Origin: JBBTCX01 sp964494205
GTDB lineage: Bacteria; Planctomycetota; Phycisphaerae; UBA1845
Assembly: GCA_964494205.1 (NCBI GenBank)
Contig: CAZBRD010000002.1
Coordinates: 1-64,000 of the forward strand
DNA length: 64,000 bases
Direction of reading: 5' to 3'
In this document: positions 44,870-52,681 of the stretch, piece after piece
Position numbering within the stretch: the first letter of the stretch is position 1
Layout: every line of letters begins with the position of its first letter
Notes under the pieces: generated by a model
Seen by the model: only the letters and a program-made list of their open reading frames with translations
What the model was told of the DNA's origin: nothing
Database searches by the model: none
Program-made: the position numbers and the translations under genes

Positions 44870-46291
44870 ATGGACGATTCTTCGGTTCGACATCATTGCG
44901 GGTTGTTCGGTGTCTGGGGCCACAACGAGGCGGTCTATCTGACGCATCTCGGCCTTTATGCACTGCAACATCGCGGGCAGGAAGCAGCAGGAATCGTTTC
45001 CAATCAGAACGGCCAATTGGTCCGCAAGGCAGGGCTCGGGCTGGTTAACCAAATCTTTGACCGCGCATCGCTGGAGAAAATCCAGGGACACGTCGCGATA
45101 GGCCATACGCGATATTCGACGACGGGTTCTTCGACCGAATTGAACGCACAGCCGCTGTTGTTTAGCTACGCAGGCGGTCAGGTGGCGGTCGCGCACAATG
45201 GCAATCTCGTGAACGCCGCGCTCCTTCGGCGGAACTACGAAGAGTATGGGCACATCTTTCAAACGACGAGTGACACCGAAGTCATTATTCATTTGCTTGC
45301 CAATCCAGCGCATCAGATCAAGACCGATCCGCTGACGCATGTTTTGAACCATCTGCAAGGGGCTTATTCGCTGCTGCTGTTGTTTCCCGACCGCATGCTC
45401 GCGGTGCGCGATCCACTTGGTTTTCGGCCGCTGTGTATCGGTGAAACAAAATGCGGCGCGATTGTCGTGACCTCGGAGACAAAAGCACTCGACATGATCG
45501 ACGCGACATTGATTCGCGAGATCGAGCCCGGCGAAATTGTGACGATCGATGACTCGGGCATGTCGAGTCGACGGTTCGGCGGCGAACTCGCCCGCGGCGC
45601 AGCTTGCATCTTTGAGCAGATCTATTTTGCGGATCCGTCGAGCCGCATCTTCGGTGAAAACGTTCACATGGTTCGTAAGGCGATGGGGAGACGACTCGCG
45701 AAAGAGTCTCCCGCCACCGATGCAGATGTTGTCGTGCCCATCCCATCTGGCGGTCAATGCGCTGCCGTCGGGTACGCCGAAGAGAGCGGGATTCCCTATG
45801 GCCGAGCGTTCACCACGAGCCATTACTCGGGCCGCTCCTTCATTCTGCCCGATCAGAGCTCGCGCGAAATGCGCGTGAAGATGAAGCTGAACGTCATTAA
45901 GGAAGCCGTAGCGGGGAAGAAAATCGTAGTGGTTGAGGACTCCATTGTTCGTGGGACGACCACGCGGGGAAAAATCGGTGCGCTTCGTGCGGCCGGCGCG
46001 GCTGCTATTCACATGCGAATTGCAAGTCCGCCGATTCGACATCCATGTTTCTTCGGAATTGATTTTCCTGATCCCAAGGAACTAATCGCGAATCAAAGAA
46101 GCGTTGAGCAGATTCGCGACTTTCTCGGCGTTGACTCCATCCACTACCTTTCGCACGAAGGCATGCTGTCATGCGTTAAGATGCCCGCCAACCAATACTG
46201 CACAGCCTGCTTCTCCGGCAAGTATCCGATTGATGTTGATGAGCCGGTGGAGAAGTTCGCGCTGGAACGCGGGCAGTTGAAGATGTTCTAA
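44870..46291 (+). CDS. purF: Amidophosphoribosyltransferase (PurF), Fe-S type
   Basis: 473 residues. A nine-residue propeptide precedes catalytic Cys10 in HHCGLFGVWGH. The N-terminal glutaminase domain has LYALQHRGQEAAGI, GHTRYSTTGSS and HNGNLVN. The phosphoribosyltransferase domain has VVVEDSIVRGTTTRGKI. Cysteines in GAACIFEQIYFADPSS, RHPCFFGIDFP and YCTACFSGKYP fit the four ligands of the Bacillus-type [4Fe-4S] form. It catalyses the first committed step of purine synthesis. PurM is encoded nearby, about 550 bases downstream. Confidence 0.95.
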   Translation: MDDSSVRHHCGLFGVWGHNEAVYLTHLGLYALQHRGQEAAGIVSNQNGQLVRKAGLGLVNQIFDRASLEKIQGHVAIGHTRYSTTGSSTELNAQPLLFSYAGGQVAVAHNGNLVNAALLRRNYEEYGHIFQTTSDTEVIIHLLANPAHQIKTDPLTHVLNHLQGAYSLLLLFPDRMLAVRDPLGFRPLCIGETKCGAIVVTSETKALDMIDATLIREIEPGEIVTIDDSGMSSRRFGGELARGAACIFEQIYFADPSSRIFGENVHMVRKAMGRRLAKESPATDADVVVPIPSGGQCAAVGYAEESGIPYGRAFTTSHYSGRSFILPDQSSREMRVKMKLNVIKEAVAGKKIVVVEDSIVRGTTTRGKIGALRAAGAAAIHMRIASPPIRHPCFFGIDFPDPKELIANQRSVEQIRDFLGVDSIHYLSHEGMLSCVKMPANQYCTACFSGKYPIDVDEPVEKFALERGQLKMF

Positions 46292-46836
46292 GGTGTTGGA
46301 GCACCAAAGGATAAGCAACACGAAGCGCTATTTGCGCATTTCTTGCGACTCTTTGCGGAGCTTGTTTTCCACGCGGCAAACAGCATCCCAAATGCTGCGT
46401 TTCTGCGCGGCGCAAACGAAAATCGCTGTTCTTGAGTGCCACCGTGTAGTTTTTCGCCAACTTTGGAAAACTTCGCGCAGAATCCGGCGGATGCATCGGT
46501 GTTTGCATTCCTTGGTTGGTTTGAAAGGCACAGAAAATCGACCATCGCCGAACTCCAGTTATCAGGGTTTCGTCAGTTAGGGTGAAGCGTCTATGTCTCT
46601 CAACAACAAAAAAGCAATGCAGGCGCTTCGTCTGTTACTCGGACATTTTCAATAACAACAGGTGTGATCGCTCGTCCGGAGATTACGAGCGCGCATGGTG
46701 ACGGGTCGCTAGCCGCCAAGAAATTACGCTGATGGTCGATGCGAATTCCATGACAACCGACTCCAAATCTGTGGAACAATCGCACGTTCGTTCCTACCAA
46801 GCTTGACGATTCTGGCGGCCTCACGAAACTACCCGC
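46292..46836. other. Gap between purF and purM
   Basis: Frames on both strands are short or antisense to purM and show no family motif. Sequence such as TTTGCGCATTTCTTGCGACT is repetitive in texture but I cannot name it. Treat it as non-coding or a decayed gene. Confidence 0.45.
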
Positions 46837-47922
46837 GTGGCAAAGCGAACGAACAATAACGGGCACGCGAAGCTGACGTACAAGGACTCCGGCGTCGACA
46901 TCTCCGCCAACACGCGGTGGGTGGGGGCGATTGAGGCGGCGGTGCGGAGCACGTATGGGCCGCGAGTGTGCAAGCAGCGACACGGGGGGTTCGCGGGGCT
47001 GTTTCGGCTGGATTACGACCAGGGGTTGTTTGCGCGGAATTATCGCGGGCCGGTGCTGGTGGGGTGCACCGATGGAGTGGGGACGAAATTGCTGCTGTCG
47101 ATTCAGTGCGGGCGGCTGTCGACGGTGGGCATTGACCTCGTCGCGATGAACGTCAACGACCTGATCACGTTGGGGGCTGAGCCACTCTTCTTCCTCGATT
47201 ATCTCGCGGTGCACAAGCTCGACCCGAACCACCTCTTGCAAGTGATCGAAGGGATTGCTGCTGGTTGTCGAGAGGCGGGTTGCGCGCTGCTGGGTGGTGA
47301 GACGGCTGAGATGCCGGATATGTACAAGCGCGGTGACCTGGACCTTGCTGGGTTTGCCGTTGGAGTTGTTGAACATCGGCGGGTCATTGACGGTTCGCGC
47401 GTCGAGCCGGGGGATGTTGTCATCGGGCTGCCATCTAGCGGTGTTCACTCGAACGGCTATTCGCTGGTGCGGAAACTTGTTGAACGAGCCAATGTGAAGC
47501 TCGACGAACATGTCAAGGAGCTTGGCGAGTCGGCCGCTGATGCGTTGCTGCGGCCCACGAGGATTTATGTGCGTTCGGTGTTGGCAGTCCTGAAGAAGTA
47601 TCGAGTGAAGCGGGTTGTGACGGCTATGTCGCACATCACTGGCGGGGGATTGAAGGAGAACATCGCGCGGTTGCTACCCGAGAATTGCGACGCGGTCATT
47701 CGCAAGTCGGCGTGGCGACCACCACCTGTGTTCGAGTTCTTGAGGAAACTCGGAACGACTAGGGCGGAAATGTTCAAGGTCTTCAACATGGGCGTGGGTT
47801 ATGTTTTCGTTGTACGTCACACGTTTGCAGATGGCGTGATGGAAGTGCTGCAGAAGGCGGGCGAACGTCCCATGAAGATTGGCGAGATTACTCGCGGCGG
47901 GGGTCGAGTGGTGTTGAGATGA
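46837..47922 (+). CDS. purM: Phosphoribosylformylglycinamidine cyclo-ligase (PurM)
   Basis: 361 residues from a GTG (VAKRTNNNGHAKLTYKDSGVD). AIR synthase marks: YKDSGVDISA near the N terminus, GPVLVGCTDGVGTKLLLS, VAMNVNDLITLGAEPLFFLDYLAVHKLD, CALLGGETAEMPDMY, DVVIGLPSSGVHSNGYSLVRKL, SHITGGGLKENIARLLPENCDAVI and FNMGVGYVFVV. It forms aminoimidazole ribotide with ATP. The first 300 bases use GGG, GTG and CGG codons far more than neighbouring genes do by eye, a possible sign of different origin. Confidence 0.95.
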   Translation: MAKRTNNNGHAKLTYKDSGVDISANTRWVGAIEAAVRSTYGPRVCKQRHGGFAGLFRLDYDQGLFARNYRGPVLVGCTDGVGTKLLLSIQCGRLSTVGIDLVAMNVNDLITLGAEPLFFLDYLAVHKLDPNHLLQVIEGIAAGCREAGCALLGGETAEMPDMYKRGDLDLAGFAVGVVEHRRVIDGSRVEPGDVVIGLPSSGVHSNGYSLVRKLVERANVKLDEHVKELGESAADALLRPTRIYVRSVLAVLKKYRVKRVVTAMSHITGGGLKENIARLLPENCDAVIRKSAWRPPPVFEFLRKLGTTRAEMFKVFNMGVGYVFVVRHTFADGVMEVLQKAGERPMKIGEITRGGGRVVLR

Positions 47923-47985
47923 TTTCAAATGTGAATATCTTGAACTTCGAGCCTGTAACAACACTGGGTGCCGTTGCCGAAGAGA

Positions 47986-48020
47986 CCCTCACCCCAACCC
48001 TCTCCCTAAGAGGGAGAGGG
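47986..48020 (+). repeat. Dispersed palindromic repeat, copy 2
   Basis: CCCTCACCCCAACCCTCTCC-CTAAGAGGGAGAGGG, with stem CCCTCTCCCT/AGGGAGAGGG around AAG. It matches the reverse complement of the copy at 41101-41137. It lies just before the Nudix-like gene and could affect its mRNA 5' end. Confidence 0.8.
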
Positions 48021-48115
48021 AGATATTGTTGCACGCTCTTCGTTTGACACGGCAAAGCTTCGGCTTGACTGTGCCACCCGACGCACGACGAATTCAAATC
48101 CAGGTCGACAGGGCC

Positions 48116-48514
48116 ATGAAAAAACCAAGACTCAAAATCCTCACGATCGGCGTAATTGAGGGCAAGAAGAACGAGTACTTGATCGTGCTGTCGCAAGCGG
48201 AGCCCGTGGCGACTCGCACGTGGTCCTTTGTTTCCGGATTTGCGAACGCCGGAGAATCTCCTGAGGCTTCCATGCGCCGCGTCACCGTCGAGAAACTCGG
48301 TATCGTGATCGACATCGAAGTAGGTCAGCCCCCGCTGGTAGAGACGATGGACGGCGAAAGCATCGAGGTGCGCTGTTTCTTTTGCACGATCAAGAGCGGG
48401 CGAGCCGACGCGCGGGCGTACGAGGAGATTCGCTGGATCGCGAAAGGGCACCTGCGAGAATACAGTTTCGATCCGCTGTCGCAGAAAATCGCGGAGTGGG
48501 TGCTGGCGGAATAA
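48116..48514 (+). CDS. Nudix-fold protein with degenerate Nudix box
   Basis: 132 residues from ATG MKKPRLKILTIGVIEGKKN; an earlier frame start lies inside a palindromic repeat. The fold is Nudix-like: WSFVSGFANAGESPEASMRRVTVEKLGIVI aligns with Gx5Ex7REUxEExGU. However, the first Glu of REUxEE is Val and the last Glu is Lys. These are metal ligands, so hydrolase activity is doubtful. ESIEVRCFFCTIKSG and YEEIRWIAKGHLREY resemble ADP-ribose or A/G-pyrophosphatase-like folds. Confidence 0.65.
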   Translation: MKKPRLKILTIGVIEGKKNEYLIVLSQAEPVATRTWSFVSGFANAGESPEASMRRVTVEKLGIVIDIEVGQPPLVETMDGESIEVRCFFCTIKSGRADARAYEEIRWIAKGHLREYSFDPLSQKIAEWVLAE

Positions 48515-48522
48515 CGGATAAA

Positions 48523-48577
48523 AATTACGAATTACGAATTACGAATTACGAATTACGAGTTACGAGTTACGAGTTAC
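48523..48577. repeat. Heptanucleotide tandem repeat
   Basis: Five units of AATTACG are followed by two of AGTTACG and a partial AGTTAC, all in register at 7 bp. It begins nine bases after the Nudix-like stop. A simple-sequence array of this type can vary by slippage; no frame is affected here. Confidence 0.9.
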
Positions 48578-48689
48578 AAATCGTGGCCGGTTCGCAAGCC
48601 TGGTTCATTCGGCTTGAGGCATTTCTGCAATAATCCCTCAATCCATGCGAATCCCTTTGTAGAAAAGTGTCGGATTGCGGCTAATTCGT

Positions 48690-48738
48690 TTGACTGCCTC
48701 CGACGAATGTAGTAGGATACCTCCGACGAATGTAGTAG
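48690..48738 (+). promoter_or_regulatory. blaI-type promoter with duplicated operator
   Basis: TTGACT (48690-48695) and TAGGAT (48713-48718) are spaced by exactly 17 bases, a good sigma-70-type promoter. The 19-bp sequence CCTCCGACGAATGTAGTAG occurs at 48697-48715, covering the spacer and the start of the -10 box, and again at 48720-48738, over the expected start site. Each copy holds an imperfect dyad, TCCGAC-gaat-GTAGTA, similar in style to the TAC/GTA half-sites of BlaI/MecI operators. This suggests autorepression by the BlaI-type gene that follows. Confidence 0.75.
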
Positions 48739-48777
48739 ATCGCGACCGGGCCGGGAGAATCGCGTAGAACTAAGGAC

Positions 48778-49167
48778 ATGAACGAAAAGCAATACGAACT
48801 TAGTGCGGCAGAACTCCAGGTGCTGACGGCGCTGTGGGACGTTGGTCCGGCAACGGTCCGCGACGTGATGAACCATTTGCACGAGAAGGGCAGGCATGTG
48901 GCGTACACCACGGTTATGACTTTTCTCGGACGTTTGCAGGCCAAGGGGTTTGTGACGAGCGACAAGACGGCGCTGGCGTTTGTGTACCGGCCGATCGTGA
49001 CTCGCGAACGGGTGCAGAAGAGTCGACTCAAGAACCTTGTGAGTCAGTTGTATGACGGGGCGGCGGGGGCGTTGGTCTTGCAACTGGTGAAGACGGAGCG
49101 ACTTACTCCCAAGGAAGTGGAGGAGCTGCAAAAGTTGATCGAGCGATTGGACAAGGGGTCGAAGTAG
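48778..49167 (+). CDS. BlaI/MecI/CopY-family transcriptional repressor
   Basis: 129 residues. The winged helix reads LSAAELQVLTALWDVGPATVRDVMNHLHEKGRHVAYTTVMTFLGRLQAKGFVTSDKTALAFVYRPIV, a close fit to the BlaI consensus ('E..vm..lW......tv.ev...l......a..TV.t.l.rL..KG.v'). The C-terminal dimerisation helices follow. BlaI repressors are cut or released when an M56 membrane peptidase senses a signal. The partner gene follows after about 145 bases, and a duplicated operator-like sequence precedes this gene. Confidence 0.93.
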   Translation: MNEKQYELSAAELQVLTALWDVGPATVRDVMNHLHEKGRHVAYTTVMTFLGRLQAKGFVTSDKTALAFVYRPIVTRERVQKSRLKNLVSQLYDGAAGALVLQLVKTERLTPKEVEELQKLIERLDKGSK

Positions 49168-49312
49168 GGGGAGTGCGTGGTCGCTCCAACAAGAGTGCCA
49201 ATTAGTGGCATTCATGGTTGAGGCGGCCAGTTGATGATGTGATCCAGCCTCTGCTCACGCAGAGGCAATTTAGAAAACGAGTGTCGCAGGGTTGTAATCA
49301 GGGACGAACGAC

Positions 49313-52300
49313 ATGAGCGACGCACTGCCGACCATGACGGGCTATCTTTGGGAAAATGCACTGGGCGTGCTTCCGCTGATCGGACTGGTCGCGGTGCTCA
49401 CAAAAGTGCTGCCGTGTCGACCAGCCACACGACACACGATGTGGCTCGTCTGCATGGTGTGGCTGACCCTGCCGCCGATCTTGCCCGATCCTTCAAGCGT
49501 CGGCGAGTTAGCATCTCGCGTTACGCCTGCCATCGATCAGTATTTTTCCGGTCCGATTAATGAATCTAAAGTTAGTGACGATGAGGGTTCATCCGGTCTG
49601 GCGGAATGTGACGTTAGTGCAGCGCCTACCGAAATCGCAGGAGACGTAGACTTAGGTGATGGCGATCTCGACTTGGTTTCTGATGCCTTCTTGCCGTGCG
49701 ATGATACGAGTCCAACGCCTCCGAAAGCACTAAAGGAAGTGGCAGGCAAATCGACCACGCCTACAGTTCGCTCGTCGGCAAGACCGGCGATATTCAGGGA
49801 ACCGCGAAGTAGCAGCACAACACTGCCTGCTCCAAGCAGAATCGAAGTTGCACGAAGCGCCGCGAAAGAGAATCGACGTGCTCCGCGACCACAGAACGAC
49901 GGTCTAAGTCTTGCTGGCCACGAGGATGGCGCGCCGAACTCGACTCGGTCCGTATCAATTCCGGCTGGCGCACCTTCGCCTACGCCTGAAGCAGTAGTAT
50001 GCTCAACGGGTGCTGTCGCTGAGCCATCCAAATCGATGACGAAGAGAAAACCCGCCAGGCGTCAACGAACAGAGGCTGAGCGTGCCTTTGATGAGTTGGC
50101 AGCGCTTGGCGCGACGAATCCAAGTCCGACGTTCGAATCAGAGGTATTGGTCGCCAATCCCTCAGACGAAAGTGCGATTGAATCAATTGAACAAGGCGAA
50201 CAGCTTTCTGTAGTCAACGAAAGCCGCTGGGCCGGTTCGTTGCGCTGGGCAGCGTCGTGGCGAACAGTCTTGATGCTGCAAACCGCACGATTTGTCGCGC
50301 CCTGCTGGCGAATTGTCGAATCCGCAAAGCGATGGGTTACCGGGTCGTGGCAGTCGGTCGTTGAATGGTTCTCGAAACTAAGCGGCGTGCGTGACGCAGT
50401 GTCGCGGGTTTCGGCTCCACCTTCGGCGTTGTGGCTTTCGGGTACAGCTATATTGCTGCTCGTTGCTGTTACGAGGGCATGGCGCTTCCGCACGAGGTTG
50501 GAAATCGGCGGCGCGATTCCGGATTCGCTTCGTCGAACAGTATCCAAAGTGGGTCGAAAGATCGGACTGCGGCGAGTGCCCACGATTGTCGTGGTGAAGA
50601 ATCGCGTCTCGCCCATGATCTGGTGCGGCGGTCGGGCAACGCTCGTCATGCCCGAAACTCTCTGGAAAGAACTTGATCCCGCCGGGCGTCATGCCGTTGT
50701 ATGCCACGAGCTGGCACACTTGCGACGGTACGACCACGTGGTCAATTGGTTTGAATCGATCATCGGCTGCCTTTTCTGGTGGAACCCGGTGATCTGGTGG
50801 GTGCGGGTGAGGTTGCGGGCGGAGGCGGAAGATTCGTGCGACGCATGGGTTACGTGGCTTTTGCCGGAACAGCGGCGCGCGTATGCCGAAGCGTTGTTGC
50901 GAACAAAGCAATTTGTGGGATCGGGAAATGAGCCGACGCCGGTCAACGGCATCGGAGTGACATCCAAGCATGCGAATCGTTTGGCAAGGAGAATCAAAAT
51001 GGTCATGACGGAATCGACAAGACCCCGAATGTCGTACTCAGGTTTGTTGCTGGTGGGCATGGTGATGCTTGCCGGGTGGATGGCTGTGCCGGCACAATCG
51101 TGCCCCACTGAGGAGAAGAAGGAGAACAAGGACTGCAAGGGAACGCCAGTGGCCGTTGTTTCGAGGGACGGTCACGTCATTGCGGTGACGGCACCGATGG
51201 CGCCGACTCCGCCTGTTCCTCCTGCACCACCGTCTCCGCCGATGCCTCCAATGGCTGCGATGCCCCCAATGCCGCCGATACCTCCTGCACCACCTGCGAC
51301 GCCCACGCCTTCAGCCTTCTGGGCAGCGCCGGCAGTTGCCGATACGGCGCCGTTTGGAGGCGGTCGATCCTTTGAACAGTTCATGCCTAGAGCAGGTGCT
51401 GTGGCTACTACAGCAGGTTCGCCGCGTCGCGCGCCGGCAGGTAATGGTAATATGGATGAGCGACTTGCTCGCCTGGAAGAACAACTTCGTCAACTGGGCG
51501 AGCGCCTCAATGAAATGAACGGCATGATGGATCATCATCGTTCACTCATGCAAGGGCAGCCTGCGCCGCATGCACATGGTTACGGTCACGGCCACGATGA
51601 CGATGCCGATGACGAGGATGATGAAGACGATGCTGATGATGACGACGATGATGAGGTCTTCGCTCGTTCGTATTCACTCTCTCCTGGCAAGCTGGAGCAG
51701 CTTTTCAGTCTGATGGCCCGACAAGATGTGCCGATCATCGTGAATCCGGACATATCGAGCGGCGAAATCACTGTGAATGCGACGGAAGATCAGCATGAGT
51801 CATTTGAAGGGTTCGTCCGCCTGATTGAGCCGACGCCGGTGAAAAAGGAAAAGCGTGAACCACGCGAAGCACCGACTCCGCGTCCGAGTTCCAGCAAGCG
51901 GACCTCCGATGCATGGCGCGGGATGCACGAAGAGATGGCCAGAGTGGCCGAGGCTGAATCGATGCAGAATGAGGCGCTGCGCGCTGAGCAGCTTGCTCTA
52001 GCTGAGCACGTCAAGCTAGCGGAAGAAGGTGCTCAATGGCGCGAAGCGGAGATCGCGCGTTCGCACGCGACTCTGGAACAGTTAGCTTCGGTCATTGGTC
52101 GGGCGGCTGATTCAAAGGCAGCGGAGCAGCTCAGAGAGTACATGATCACGCGCAAGGTGGATCGGAATGGGTTGAAGGATCAAGCCCGTGCGCTCGAAGA
52201 GCAGGCCAAGGCCATCGAAGCACAATCCAAAATGCTCTACGAGCAGGCCCAAGCGCTTCAAGAGCAAGCCGATGTGCTCGATGTCAGAGCAGAGGAACTC

Positions 52301-52486
52301 CGCACGAAGGAATCCGAAGAAACACAAAAGCGCAGTGAGCAGATGAATCGCGAAAGCGAAAAACTGCGTGAACAAGCAGGCACAACTGAGGTGCAGGCTT
52401 CGAGCCTGGAAAGCGATTCGCAGGCGCTGTACGACGCGGCGTCCTCGCTGTTGGCGCGAGTCGACCTCGCTGGTGACGAAATGTAG
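49313..52486 (+). CDS. Large M56/BlaR1-like membrane metallopeptidase with extended periplasmic coiled coil
   Basis: 1057 residues, far longer than typical BlaR1 (about 600). Helices at about 17-33 and 42-57 are followed by a disordered Ser/Pro/Arg linker to about 300, helix 372-390, then the M56 peptidase with H465-E-x-x-H469 and ERAEAEDSCDAW-like third ligand (RAEAEDSCDAW). Another helix (about 576-596) is followed by a proline-rich spacer (625-665), a His- then Asp/Glu-rich stretch (about 753-781), and a long Ala/Gln/Glu coiled coil (860-1050). No penicillin-binding sensor is present. It probably senses envelope state and inactivates the BlaI repressor upstream. Confidence 0.85.
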   Translation: MSDALPTMTGYLWENALGVLPLIGLVAVLTKVLPCRPATRHTMWLVCMVWLTLPPILPDPSSVGELASRVTPAIDQYFSGPINESKVSDDEGSSGLAECDVSAAPTEIAGDVDLGDGDLDLVSDAFLPCDDTSPTPPKALKEVAGKSTTPTVRSSARPAIFREPRSSSTTLPAPSRIEVARSAAKENRRAPRPQNDGLSLAGHEDGAPNSTRSVSIPAGAPSPTPEAVVCSTGAVAEPSKSMTKRKPARRQRTEAERAFDELAALGATNPSPTFESEVLVANPSDESAIESIEQGEQLSVVNESRWAGSLRWAASWRTVLMLQTARFVAPCWRIVESAKRWVTGSWQSVVEWFSKLSGVRDAVSRVSAPPSALWLSGTAILLLVAVTRAWRFRTRLEIGGAIPDSLRRTVSKVGRKIGLRRVPTIVVVKNRVSPMIWCGGRATLVMPETLWKELDPAGRHAVVCHELAHLRRYDHVVNWFESIIGCLFWWNPVIWWVRVRLRAEAEDSCDAWVTWLLPEQRRAYAEALLRTKQFVGSGNEPTPVNGIGVTSKHANRLARRIKMVMTESTRPRMSYSGLLLVGMVMLAGWMAVPAQSCPTEEKKENKDCKGTPVAVVSRDGHVIAVTAPMAPTPPVPPAPPSPPMPPMAAMPPMPPIPPAPPATPTPSAFWAAPAVADTAPFGGGRSFEQFMPRAGAVATTAGSPRRAPAGNGNMDERLARLEEQLRQLGERLNEMNGMMDHHRSLMQGQPAPHAHGYGHGHDDDADDEDDEDDADDDDDDEVFARSYSLSPGKLEQLFSLMARQDVPIIVNPDISSGEITVNATEDQHESFEGFVRLIEPTPVKKEKREPREAPTPRPSSSKRTSDAWRGMHEEMARVAEAESMQNEALRAEQLALAEHVKLAEEGAQWREAEIARSHATLEQLASVIGRAADSKAAEQLREYMITRKVDRNGLKDQARALEEQAKAIEAQSKMLYEQAQALQEQADVLDVRAEELRTKESEETQKRSEQMNRESEKLREQAGTTEVQASSLESDSQALYDAASSLLARVDLAGDEM

Positions 52487-52506
52487 ACGGTTGGTTGCAC
52501 TCGTCG

Positions 52507-52538
52507 GGGATTCCGCAGGAGCTTTCCGGCGGAGTCCC
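52507..52538. other. GC-rich hairpin between the M56 and TPR genes
   Basis: GGGATTCCGC and GCGGAGTCCC form a 10-bp stem with one G-T pair around a 12-base loop. There is no T-run, so termination would need Rho, or it may be a processing or stability hairpin. It lies 21 bases after the M56 stop. Confidence 0.55.
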
Positions 52539-52681
52539 TCGACGTTCATCATGGGCAGCTTTCGCGTGCAGGCGATCGGGCTGGCCATCGCTTTGCAACT
52601 GAAGTTGCTCCAACTTCGCACATACGAAGTCGCTCGAACTTAACCAAAGAAAATCCGAACTCCTGATCAGAGGGCTTACCC

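Noticed and set aside
44669..46042. 457-aa minus-strand open frame
   Set aside because: It is antisense to purF, and the purF frame carries all family motifs.
46600..47634. 344-aa minus-strand open frame
   Set aside because: It is antisense to purM and rich in His/Arg/Pro in the way of shadow frames.
48523..48577. Possible CRISPR-like array
   Set aside because: Units are 7 bp and contiguous with no spacers, so it is a simple tandem repeat.
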